DNA of 5,984 nt from Spirochaetaceae bacterium (GTDB lineage: Bacteria > Spirochaetota > Spirochaetia > Treponematales > Treponemataceae). Location: NCBI GenBank assembly GCA_017646305.1, contig JAGCMR010000125.1, positions 1 to 5,984 of the forward strand. Direction: 5' to 3'. How positions within the stretch are numbered: the first letter of the stretch is position 1; every line of letters begins with the position of its first letter. The position numbers and the translations under genes are program-made. Of the stretch, positions 1 to 5,984 are shown one piece after another. Below the pieces are notes generated by a model, which made no database searches, had not been told where the DNA came from, and worked only from the letters and a program-made list of their open reading frames with translations.

Positions 1-2126
1 AAGCGGGGAGAACCGTCCTCCATATCCGTGGAAACATCCTTTACCAAAGGCATATTTTCCTTCAACAAAGCTACAATTTCATCCATTACTGACTGAGCTG
101 CAATAGTATTGGTGGAAAGAATCTTTACGTCAATGCCGCTGGAGCCACCACCAAAACCACGTCCACCTCCTAAGCTAATGGTAACATCACTCCACTGGTT
201 CAAGTAGGGGGTCAACACAGACTTTACCTCTGCTGCCGACATGGTTTGATGCTCCAAATCAGGCAGATTAATTCTAATGGAGCCAGAGTTGGAGTTTCCC
301 GTATTCAAAATCAGGGTTTCGTAGGCTCCATCTAGCTTTTCAATGACAATATCTTGAAAATCGAACAAGTATTTTCGCACCACCTGATTATTGGTACCGA
401 TGGGCATAGAAAGGCTTACGTTCACCATATCGTCAGCACTGGAGGAAGGTGCAAGGTTCATCCCCATGGAGGAGAACTGAAGCACGCTTACCGCCAACAT
501 TACCAATACAAGTGCAATTACGATAAACTTATTGTTGAGACAAAACTCCAGCATGCCACCATAGCCATCTTCAAGCTTTTGCTGAACAAACTCAAAGCCA
601 TCGTCAATCTTTTTTAACAAGGGATTTTTTAAAGGCTTTTGTGTTCTGGTATCTAATTTGAGGATGCTTCCACATAGGGCTGGAACAAGGGTAACAGCCA
701 CCACAAAGGAAGCCACCAGAGAAACACAAACAGTAATAATCATATCTCGGAACATCTGGCCAAACATTTCCAGCTGAGCTTCATAAATCAGCATGGGAAT
801 GAATACACAGAGGGTTGTAGCTGTGGAGGCGAAGATGGCGGTCATCATGTTACGGCTACCTAAAATGGCAGCAATGGCAGATTTTTGGCCGTTTTGACGA
901 CGAAGCTGAATATTCTCCAGGATAACAATGGAGGAGTCCACCGTCATTCCCAAGCCAAGAATCAAACCAGACATGGTCATGAGGTTTACCGTCAAATCAA
1001 GGAAGGACATTACCATCAAGGTAAGCATGAAGGAAATGGGGATGGAAAGTCCAATGATGAAGGAGCTTTTGAGACTCCGTAGGAATACAAAGATAATCAA
1101 CATTGCAAGGATTGCACCCTCAATGGCAGAGCTGTATACTTGGTTCAAGGTGGCATCGATGAGGGTGGTATCGTCACTGAGGACGCTAACGGAAACACCC
1201 TTGGGAAGCTGCTGATTGATGGTTTCCATCATGGCATGAATTCCCTTGGAAACAGTTGCTGCATTGGTGCCAGATTCATTAGACACGTTGATGTAGAGAC
1301 CTGGACCACCGTTGATGTATACACTTCGTTCTGTGGTGTCCTCGTAGACGTTTGCCACATCGTCAAGACGAATGGCAGCACCATCCTTGGTGGTAACTAC
1401 CGTGTTACGAATATCCTCCAGAGAGGTAAAGTATTCACTGGTAACGATTTCAAAATCCTTGTTGTTGTGGGTAATGGTACCAGAGGATACCTGCATATTT
1501 CTGGAAGATAGGGCACTACGAATAGTTTGGGCAGTAAGACCAAAGGCCTCTAAGCGGTTTCGAGATAAATCTACTACAATGCGGCGAGTTGTACCTCCGC
1601 TTACCTCAGTAGTGGCAACACCATCCACACGCTCCAGCAGGGGCTGGACAACATTTTCCGCCAAGGTTTTAAGCTCATCTACTGGTAAATCTCCCTCCAT
1701 GGCCAGCTGCATAATAGCAGCAGAATCCATATTAAACTGAAAAATTGAAGGAGCCCCGCAGCCATCGGGAAGCTGGTTAGAAACATTAGAAAGGGCAGCT
1801 GTTACCTCTTCCTTTGCCTGATCTAGGTCTGTGTCATAACCGAATTGGAGCTGAATCTGGCTACGACCATTACGGGAGGTGGAGGTAATGGATTTAAGAC
1901 CAGAAATTCTATTAAGTCGGGCTACAAGTACGTCGGTAACATTGGCATCTATTTCCTCAGGTCCTACGTTGGCATAGGAGGTACTGACGGAAATCATGGG
2001 CATTTCTGTGGAAGGGTACAGGGCAATTCCCAGCTGGGGAATATACACCAGGGCCAACACACAGGCCAGCACATAGAGCATGGTTATGGTAACAGGTCGT
2101 CGTACTGAAAGTTCTGATATGTTCAT
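1..2126 (-). CDS. RND-family multidrug efflux transporter (HAE1/AcrB-like, BesB-like), 3' end beyond window
   Basis: This is the inner-membrane, proton-driven pump of a tripartite efflux system. The reading frame stays open for 708 codons from the ATG at 2126-2124 to the window edge; the family usually has about 1,000-1,050 residues, so roughly the last third is missing. The N-terminus (MNISELSVRRPVTITML, then GIALYPSTEMP) is typical of the HAE1 family. TM1 lies at about 12-30, followed by the first porter domain (about 35-330). TM2-TM6 lie at about 334-350, 356-374, 383-401, 430-448 and 462-485, TM7 at about 533-552, and the second porter domain then begins. The TM4 proton-relay motif reads GMTVDSSIVILENI: Asp397 is kept, but the next position is Ser where AcrB has its second Asp. 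A glycine-rich stretch sits at 653-664. The start lies 2 bases after the adaptor stop, with a weak AGGT 8 bases upstream, which suggests translational coupling. Family assignment is secure; substrates are unknown. Confidence 0.95.
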   Translation of the reverse strand, partial: MNISELSVRRPVTITMLYVLACVLALVYIPQLGIALYPSTEMPMISVSTSYANVGPEEIDANVTDVLVARLNRISGLKSITSTSRNGRSQIQLQFGYDTDLDQAKEEVTAALSNVSNQLPDGCGAPSIFQFNMDSAAIMQLAMEGDLPVDELKTLAENVVQPLLERVDGVATTEVSGGTTRRIVVDLSRNRLEAFGLTAQTIRSALSSRNMQVSSGTITHNNKDFEIVTSEYFTSLEDIRNTVVTTKDGAAIRLDDVANVYEDTTERSVYINGGPGLYINVSNESGTNAATVSKGIHAMMETINQQLPKGVSVSVLSDDTTLIDATLNQVYSSAIEGAILAMLIIFVFLRSLKSSFIIGLSIPISFMLTLMVMSFLDLTVNLMTMSGLILGLGMTVDSSIVILENIQLRRQNGQKSAIAAILGSRNMMTAIFASTATTLCVFIPMLIYEAQLEMFGQMFRDMIITVCVSLVASFVVAVTLVPALCGSILKLDTRTQKPLKNPLLKKIDDGFEFVQQKLEDGYGGMLEFCLNNKFIVIALVLVMLAVSVLQFSSMGMNLAPSSSADDMVNVSLSMPIGTNNQVVRKYLFDFQDIVIEKLDGAYETLILNTGNSNSGSIRINLPDLEHQTMSAAEVKSVLTPYLNQWSDVTISLGGGRGFGGGSSGIDVKILSTNTIAAQSVMDEIVALLKENMPLVKDVSTDMEDGSPR

Positions 2127-2128
2127 GA

Positions 2129-3103
2129 TTATCTACCTGCAATACGAACTGGCAAGCCTTCGGTAACAGAGCCTGCGGTAATTACCTGATCTCCAACCTC
2201 AAGGCCAGCAATAATCTGAATATCGTTGTCATTGGCCAAGCCTGTTTTTACGATTTTTCTCAAGGCAGTGTTGTCGGCAGTAACCACAAAAACAGCAGGC
2301 TCATCGTTAAAGCTTCTGAGGGCTTCTTGGGGTACCACAAAGGTTTCCTTTTCTTCCTGTACCACCAAACGAACCTGGGCAAACATTCCTGGACGAATTG
2401 CCTTGTGATTCTGTTCCAGAGATAAAACCACATCCTGAGTTCTGTTGGAGGTATTTACTACGGGACTAATAGAGGTTATCTTGGCTAAGAGCACCTCATC
2501 TGGGGCAGACACAAGGGAAACATAGGCAGGAAGCCCCTGCTGAAGATAGGCACTATATTTTTCAGATACCTTTACCTTTATTTCCAACTCCTCCAAAGAA
2601 CCGATAACAGCCAAAGCATTTCCTGTATTTACAGTATCACCTACGTTAAAGGGCAACTGAATTACTGTGCCTGATACAGTGGCGGTAACGGGGCTAACAG
2701 CGTAGGCTGAACCAGGACGAGAAGGATCCACATAGGCAATCACCTCGCCCTTTCTTACAGAATCTCCCACCTGCTTAAGCAAGCGACTTACCTTTCCTGA
2801 GGTGTCAGGATAAATACTAGTCTGGGTCTTGGAAGCAACATCACCGTTCAAAAACACCGTCTTTTGAATAGTTTCCTTCTCTATAGTCTTTACAGAAACC
2901 GTAACGGCTGCAATCTGGGCTGCCCCCTGGGAACCGCCACGAGACATTCCTCCACCAGCCATAGGAGGCCTACCCCCCATAGGAGGCATTCCCTTTCCAG
3001 AGCCCTTGCCTACCATGGTAAAAATTCCCACAACCACAAAAAGGGCTATGAGTGCTATAACAATAATTTTTCCAATAAAATCGCTTTTCTTTCCCGTGCT
3101 CAT
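2129..3103 (-). CDS. RND efflux periplasmic adaptor (membrane-fusion protein), hairpin-less, BesA-like
   Basis: A 324-residue adaptor that would link the inner-membrane RND pump to the outer-membrane channel. Residues 1-8 are a short cytoplasmic tail and 10-31 a hydrophobic membrane anchor; there is no lipobox cysteine, so it is probably anchored by this helix. A Gly/Pro/Met-rich linker follows (about 32-60). The first half-lipoyl motif is at about 96-126 (SGKVSRLLKQVGDSVRKGE) and the second at about 139-170 (VSGTVIQLPFNVGDTVNTG). Only about 12 residues separate them, where AcrA/MexA carry a long alpha-helical hairpin. A beta-barrel domain (about 172-245, including IRPGMFAQVRL) and a membrane-proximal domain (about 246-324, starting near VPQEAL) follow. 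It is shorter than AcrA-type proteins (near 400) mainly because the hairpin is absent. The ATG at 3103 has AGGAG 6 bases upstream, overlapping the stop codon of the channel gene. The compact form resembles Borrelia BesA. Confidence 0.93.
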   Translation of the reverse strand: MSTGKKSDFIGKIIVIALIALFVVVGIFTMVGKGSGKGMPPMGGRPPMAGGGMSRGGSQGAAQIAAVTVSVKTIEKETIQKTVFLNGDVASKTQTSIYPDTSGKVSRLLKQVGDSVRKGEVIAYVDPSRPGSAYAVSPVTATVSGTVIQLPFNVGDTVNTGNALAVIGSLEELEIKVKVSEKYSAYLQQGLPAYVSLVSAPDEVLLAKITSISPVVNTSNRTQDVVLSLEQNHKAIRPGMFAQVRLVVQEEKETFVVPQEALRSFNDEPAVFVVTADNTALRKIVKTGLANDNDIQIIAGLEVGDQVITAGSVTEGLPVRIAGR

Positions 3104-3112
3104 TTTCTTCTC

Positions 3113-4501
3113 CTAGATTCCAAACAATTCATATACAGCTTGTACCTGTAAGCCTAAGGCAATAGCCAGCTGTTCTACACCCGCCAAATATTGTGACTGG
3201 GAAGTACTTCCTGCCAACTGGGCAGAAACCATTTGCTGGCGACTATTTTCCATATCCGTTTGACTTACCAATCCAGCCCGATACCCTTCTTGAGACAGCT
3301 GATAGGAACGCTCTGCAATAGTTTCGTTCAACTTGGCAATTTCCACTGAATGCCACAAAAGCTTTACATTCTTTGCCTTGTTAATAATATCCTGACGAGC
3401 TTGAGCCAAGGTGGTTTCCAAATTGATTTGAGCAGTTTCCACTGAATCCTTAGATTTTTCCACTGTTAAGCTCTTTGAGGAGCCAGGAATATATCCATCC
3501 ACAGGAATGGAAACACCTACCGAAAAGGAGCCTGAAACAGAGGGAGTACCACTCATACTGTTGCCAGTGGGAGACAGGCGGATATTTTCAGATAAGCTAA
3601 TGGAAGGAGCCTTGGCAGAAAGCACTTGAGCAGTTTTTGATAGCTCAGCTTCCCGTAAGCTTTGACGCTTTTGGATAACATCAAGGCGATTTTCTAGGTA
3701 GGAATCCACCAAATCCTGCACTTCTGGCAGTTTTAACTCCTGTAAAAGGAACTCTCCCTGAGGAATATATTTTTCCTGGCTTCCAATCAGCAGCTGAAAG
3801 GCAGCCAAATCAGATTCGTACTGAGAACGAGCCTTTTCTAGCTGAGGCTCTGCAGAAAGAGCTGCATACTGGGCTCGAAGCATATCCAGCTCCGAAGCAA
3901 GTCCCCGATTATAATTTTGACGGGCTTGCTCGTACTGTTGGCGGGTTAAGGCTACATTGTCCTCCAGCACCGTTAGGTTTTTGGTGGATGTTAAAAGGTT
4001 ATAGAAGGAACTAGCCACTGAAGACAAAATGCTTTGTCGCTGGCTTTCATAATTTATTTGTGCTAGCTCATAGCGAAGACTTGCCAGCTGCATCTGCACG
4101 GGAATTCCTGCTGTTAAAGAAAGATTTACTCCCGCAGAAGCACCCCAGCTCCAGCTAGAGTTCCCACCAGCTCCACTACCACCGCCTCCGGGGCCAGAGA
4201 TTTTGGGAGAATAAATATTGTGGCTGTTGGAAAGGCTTCCACTAAGGCTAATTCCTGGCAAAAAGGAATTCCAGCGAGACTGAGCCTCACGTTTACTAGC
4301 TTCCAAGGATAACTGCTGGGAACGAAGGGTAGCATTTCCTTCCAAGGCTAACTGCAGGGCCTCCTCCAGACTAATGTACCTGTCTTGACTCCCAGTATCC
4401 TGAGGCAAGGCAACAGCTTCTACCTGAGCCCACAGCAAGCTACCAGAAAAAAGTAACATCAAGAAGGTGCCAGACCGTACCAACCGTAAAAATAATTGCA
4501 T
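3113..4501 (-). CDS. TolC-like outer-membrane efflux protein (OEP family), BesC-like
   Basis: Outer-membrane channel of the efflux system, 462 residues from the chosen start. Residues 1-25 look like a Sec signal peptide (basic QLFLRLVR, hydrophobic core, probable cleavage after LLWA). The mature protein has the two tandem outer-membrane efflux protein repeats. The duplication can be seen as YEQARQNYNRGLASELDM (190-207) and YQLSQEGYRAGLVSQTDM (about 400-417), some 209 residues apart. Long Gln/Ala/Ser-rich helices suit the periplasmic barrel, and beta segments such as WSWGASAGVNLSL suit the membrane barrel. A glycine-rich stretch (103-113) falls in the probable first extracellular loop. An in-frame ATG at 4513 would add MRKN, but it has no ribosome site and would sit at the predicted transcription start. 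The ATG at 4501 has GAGGA 5 bases upstream and is preferred. First gene of the pump operon. Confidence 0.93.
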   Translation of the reverse strand: MQLFLRLVRSGTFLMLLFSGSLLWAQVEAVALPQDTGSQDRYISLEEALQLALEGNATLRSQQLSLEASKREAQSRWNSFLPGISLSGSLSNSHNIYSPKISGPGGGGSGAGGNSSWSWGASAGVNLSLTAGIPVQMQLASLRYELAQINYESQRQSILSSVASSFYNLLTSTKNLTVLEDNVALTRQQYEQARQNYNRGLASELDMLRAQYAALSAEPQLEKARSQYESDLAAFQLLIGSQEKYIPQGEFLLQELKLPEVQDLVDSYLENRLDVIQKRQSLREAELSKTAQVLSAKAPSISLSENIRLSPTGNSMSGTPSVSGSFSVGVSIPVDGYIPGSSKSLTVEKSKDSVETAQINLETTLAQARQDIINKAKNVKLLWHSVEIAKLNETIAERSYQLSQEGYRAGLVSQTDMENSRQQMVSAQLAGSTSQSQYLAGVEQLAIALGLQVQAVYELFGI

Positions 4502-4506
4502 ATTTT

Positions 4507-4511
4507 TCCTC
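4507..4511 (-). promoter_or_regulatory. Ribosome-binding site that sets the start of the TolC-like gene
   Basis: GAGGA on the minus strand lies 5 bases before the ATG at 4501-4499. The upstream in-frame ATG at 4513-4511 has no purine-rich site before it and overlaps this one. This decides for the shorter protein beginning MQLFLRL. Confidence 0.65.
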
Positions 4512-4521
4512 ATTATCGCAA

Positions 4522-4550
4522 ATTATAGAAAATCTTCTTAAATAAAACTT
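4522..4550 (-). promoter_or_regulatory. Candidate promoter of the efflux operon
   Basis: A consensus -10 box TATAAT lies on the minus strand at 4527-4522. Seventeen bases upstream the hexamer at 4550-4545 is AAGTTT, a very poor -35. Transcription would start near 4515, giving a leader of about 14 bases before the ATG at 4501. The weak -35 overlaps the CTTAAA direct repeats at 4537-4558, which is the arrangement of a promoter needing an activator. This is a visual prediction only. Confidence 0.45.
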
Positions 4551-4558
4551 AAAACGAG
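4537..4558. repeat. 11-bp-spaced direct repeat pair, candidate response-regulator site (pump side)
   Basis: Two CTTAAA hexamers begin at 4537 and 4548, exactly 11 bp apart (CTTAAATAAAA then CTTAAAACGAG). OmpR/PhoB-family dimers typically bind tandem repeats with about this spacing. The pair lies just upstream of the -10 box of the pump promoter and covers its -35 position. The region is AT-rich, so chance is possible. Confidence 0.35.
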
Positions 4559-4576
4559 CGAGATAATTACAATAAT

Positions 4577-4612
4577 ATTTTGTTAGATTTCCTAAAACCA
4601 TCTTAACAAAAT
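4577..4612. repeat. Inverted repeat between the divergent operons
   Basis: ATTTTGTTA (4577-4585) is the perfect reverse complement of TAACAAAAT (4604-4612). Allowing one unpaired T at 4603, the arms extend to 12 bp (ending GAT / starting ATC) with an 11-base centre. It could be an operator for a dimeric regulator or a weak AT-rich hairpin. No T-run follows on the plus strand, so it is not a convincing terminator, and no gene ends here. Confidence 0.4.
4591..4612. repeat. 11-bp-spaced direct repeat pair, candidate response-regulator site (regulator side)
   Basis: CCTAAAACCAT (4591) is followed directly by CTTAACAAAAT (4602), which agree at 7 of 11 positions. Both resemble the CTTAAA boxes at 4537 and 4548. 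The two pairs are offset by exactly 54 bp, close to five helical turns. This pair ends immediately before the candidate -35 of the regulator promoter, so it could serve autoregulation. Confidence 0.3.
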
Positions 4613-4640
4613 TTGCTGTCAATGTCATAGTATGTACAAT
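4613..4640 (+). promoter_or_regulatory. Candidate promoter of the two-component operon
   Basis: TACAAT at 4635-4640 matches the -10 consensus at five of six positions. TTGCTG at 4613-4618, 16 bases upstream, is a weak -35 (TTG matches). Transcription would start near 4647, giving a leader of about 32 bases that contains the GGAGGA site at 4669. A translation start at the TTG at 4640 would lie inside the -10 box, which argues for the GTG at 4679. Confidence 0.4.
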
Positions 4641-4668
4641 TGAGAAAAGTAAGCTCACTCGTCAAAAC

Positions 4669-4674
4669 GGAGGA
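4669..4674 (+). promoter_or_regulatory. Ribosome-binding site that sets the start of the response regulator
   Basis: GGAGGA is a near-perfect Shine-Dalgarno sequence ending 4 bases before the GTG at 4679. The longer in-frame reading from TTG at 4640 has no comparable site and would place 13 atypical residues before the receiver domain. Confidence 0.75.
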
Positions 4675-4678
4675 AGCC

Positions 4679-5386
4679 GTGGGAAATAGAATACTTTTAA
4701 TAGAAGATACAACAGAATTAGCAGCCCTCATCACCCTATACCTGAACAAGGAAGGCATGGAAATCCGCCCAGTGGAAAGCGGAGAAGAAGCCTTAGTCAC
4801 CTTGGAAAATTTTCAGCCTGACCTAGTGCTTTTAGACTTGAACCTTCCAGGCATGGGAGGCTTTGAATTTCTTCAGATTTTCCGCAAAACAAGCCAAGTA
4901 CCTGTTTTGATTATCTCGGCACGAGATAGCGAAGAAGATATTATCCAGGGCCTGGGAGATGGCGCTGACGAATACATTACCAAGCCCTTTTCTCCCAAGG
5001 TTTTAGTGGCCAGAGTTCAGGCCATGCTACGGAGAGCTTCTAGCAGTAGTGCAGAAAATATTCCCCAGGAGCAATCGGTACAGTTTGGCCCCTATACCTT
5101 GTATTTTGACCGATATCTATTAACCTGTAATGGAGAGCGTATTCCCCTTTCCTCCAAGGAATTTGCTATTCTTGCCCACTTAGTAAAAAATCCCGGTATT
5201 CCCCTCACTGCCCAGGCAATTTACCGTGACGTGTGGGGACGGGCCTACGGAGATATTTCTGCAGTGGCAGTTTATGTTCAGCGATTGCGAAAAAAAATCG
5301 AGGAAGATCCCTCCAAGCCAAAGTATATCGAAAATATCCATGGATTAGGCTATCAGTTTAACGGCCTTGAACGAGGTGTTCGGTGA
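4679..5386 (+). CDS. OmpR/PhoB-family two-component response regulator
   Basis: A 235-residue DNA-binding response regulator, the normal length for this family. The GTG start makes the protein begin MGNRILLIEDT, directly at the first receiver strand. In the receiver (about 3-118), Glu9/Asp10 form the acidic pocket, Asp53 (LVLLDLNLPGMGG) is the phosphoacceptor, Ser80 (ISARDS) is the switch hydroxyl residue, and Lys102 (YITKPF) is the conserved lysine. A Ser/Gln-rich linker (about 120-133) leads to the winged-helix domain (about 134-230), with LSSKEFAIL, the recognition helix region AVAVYVQRLRKKIE and the wing IENIHGLGYQF. All catalytic residues are present, so it should respond to phosphorylation. 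It overlaps the downstream kinase gene and is divergent from the efflux operon, which makes that operon a plausible target. Its specific orthologue cannot be named from sequence alone. Confidence 0.95.
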   Translation: MGNRILLIEDTTELAALITLYLNKEGMEIRPVESGEEALVTLENFQPDLVLLDLNLPGMGGFEFLQIFRKTSQVPVLIISARDSEEDIIQGLGDGADEYITKPFSPKVLVARVQAMLRRASSSSAENIPQEQSVQFGPYTLYFDRYLLTCNGERIPLSSKEFAILAHLVKNPGIPLTAQAIYRDVWGRAYGDISAVAVYVQRLRKKIEEDPSKPKYIENIHGLGYQFNGLERGVR

Positions 5387-5984
5387 AAATCAGAACTCAG
5401 TTTATCCTGCTGCTGATTGCCCTTTTTCTTGTTCCTGTCTTTATGCTGGGAGCCTTGGTGCTTTCTAGCTGGTTCCGTTCCCCTTCACATATTTTTATTC
5501 CTTCCTGGGAAAGTATTTCCCAACGAGGAGGAATTGATTCCAACAAAGAGGAATGGAACCAAATCAGGGACTTTATTGCCCAGTTACCACAGTCCGTAGA
5601 CGCTGCCGTACTCTCATCCCAAGGAGAAGTGCTGCTTTCCTCCATTCCCGGCATTGAAGTTCAGGAAACCTTAACCGAAGCAGAAATAATGGGAGTTTTT
5701 TCTGCCCACACTGATGAATATATCTATCAAATAGACAGGAAATTTCAGACAGGAGAAAAGGATAGCCTTCCCTCCGACCTAATGCTCATTACACGACAGC
5801 TCCGAGAAGACCAATATAAGTGGGACGTGGTGGTGGACCAGCTAAAGGCTATTATCAACGTTTTTAGCATTCTGCTGTTTCTCTGCATTAGCGGTATCAT
5901 CCATCTTTCCCACGTACTTTCTCGTTCCATGGAGGTGCTGGAAAAGGAAACCCGCAACCTTGCCAAGGGTAATTTGAACAAGGA
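5383..5984 (+). CDS. Sensor histidine kinase, N-terminal part (3' end beyond window)
   Basis: The first 200 complete codons of a membrane sensor, almost certainly the partner kinase of the regulator upstream. The GTG start overlaps the regulator stop as GTGA (4 shared bases), with GAGG 6 bases before it (5373-5376), so translation is probably coupled. TM1 is at about 7-29 and TM2 at about 156-175. The loop between them (about 30-155) is extracytoplasmic and contains VDAAVLSSQGEVLLSS (72-87), a pattern reminiscent of PAS/Cache-like sensor folds; that reading is tentative and no ligand can be inferred. After TM2, SRSMEVLEKETRNLAKGNLN (180-199) looks like the start of a HAMP linker. The dimerisation/His domain and the ATPase domain lie beyond the edge, so kinase identity rests on topology, HAMP and operon context. 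Confidence 0.85.
   Translation, partial: MKIRTQFILLLIALFLVPVFMLGALVLSSWFRSPSHIFIPSWESISQRGGIDSNKEEWNQIRDFIAQLPQSVDAAVLSSQGEVLLSSIPGIEVQETLTEAEIMGVFSAHTDEYIYQIDRKFQTGEKDSLPSDLMLITRQLREDQYKWDVVVDQLKAIINVFSILLFLCISGIIHLSHVLSRSMEVLEKETRNLAKGNLNK

Larger units (their letters stand above)
4502..4678. other. Divergent intergenic control region
   Basis: AT-rich, non-coding stretch between the minus-strand pump operon and the plus-strand two-component operon. It is the only sizeable gap in the window, so promoters for both operons should lie here. It holds a candidate promoter in each direction, four CTTAAA-like boxes in two 11-bp-spaced pairs, and an inverted repeat; each is listed separately. Longer versions of both flanking genes can be read into this region (ATG 4513 leftward, TTG 4640 rightward), but both lack ribosome-binding sites. 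Confidence 0.7.

Noticed and set aside
354..617. Plus-strand open frame of 87 residues
   Set aside because: Antisense to the RND gene, His/Lys-rich low-quality translation, no ribosome site; a shadow frame.
1140..1740. Two overlapping plus-strand open frames of about 120 residues (1140-1511 and 1372-1740)
   Set aside because: They lie wholly antisense to the RND gene, which has an unbroken, strongly recognisable protein sequence. They lack ribosome sites and show no domain-like composition.
2127..2128. Possible separate promoter or terminator between adaptor and pump genes
   Set aside because: Only 2 bases separate the stop and start codons; there is no room and no hairpin, so co-transcription is the simple reading.
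4577..4612. Inverted repeat read as a transcription terminator
   Set aside because: The stem is AT-rich with no following T-run on the plus strand, and both flanking genes diverge from here, so no transcript should end in this gap.
4440..4800. Minus-strand open frames spanning the intergenic region (4440-4658 and 4603-4800)
   Set aside because: They overlap the channel gene start and the regulator start, both of which are well supported, and cross both candidate promoters.
5290..5297. Run of eight A bases in the regulator's recognition-helix region, possible phase-variation tract
   Set aside because: It encodes Arg-Lys-Lys-Ile of the RLRKKIE motif that is common in this family; the run is short and explained by codon choice. 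The frame is intact.

Overview
The window is a drug/solute-efflux locus from a Gram-negative (diderm) bacterium, most likely a spirochaete of the Treponema/Spirochaetaceae type. An outer-membrane factor with a signal peptide requires a diderm envelope. The gene order (outer-membrane factor, adaptor, RND pump) and an adaptor with no alpha-helical hairpin both match the besC-besA-besB system of Borrelia burgdorferi. Base composition is middling, by eye in the mid-40s percent G+C. The lineage is an inference from gene family features, not from a marker gene.

Layout: the left three quarters (1-4501) is a minus-strand operon, read right to left. It starts with a TolC-like outer-membrane factor (3113-4501), then a membrane-fusion/adaptor protein (2129-3103), then an RND transporter (1-2126, cut by the window edge after 708 codons). 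Gaps are 9 and 2 bases, so the three genes are very probably co-transcribed and translationally coupled. A divergent intergenic region of about 177 bases (4502-4678) holds candidate promoters for both directions. It also holds two pairs of 11-bp-spaced CTTAAA-like direct repeats and a 9-bp perfect inverted repeat. To the right, on the plus strand, lie an OmpR/PhoB-family response regulator (4679-5386) and, overlapping it by 4 bases (GTGA), the first 200 codons of a membrane histidine kinase (5383 to the edge).

Working model: the kinase senses an envelope signal through a roughly 125-residue extracytoplasmic domain and phosphorylates the regulator at Asp53. The regulator may bind the repeats between the two operons to control the pump and itself. 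The pump exports small hydrophobic or amphipathic compounds from the inner membrane/periplasm through the outer-membrane channel, using the proton gradient. Both the regulatory link and the substrate range are inference.

There is no mobile element, CRISPR array, tRNA or rRNA visible. No wholly new system is evident. The points most worth a second look are the hairpin-less adaptor, the single aspartate in the pump's proton-relay motif, glycine-rich segments in all three pump components, and the phased repeats in the control region.
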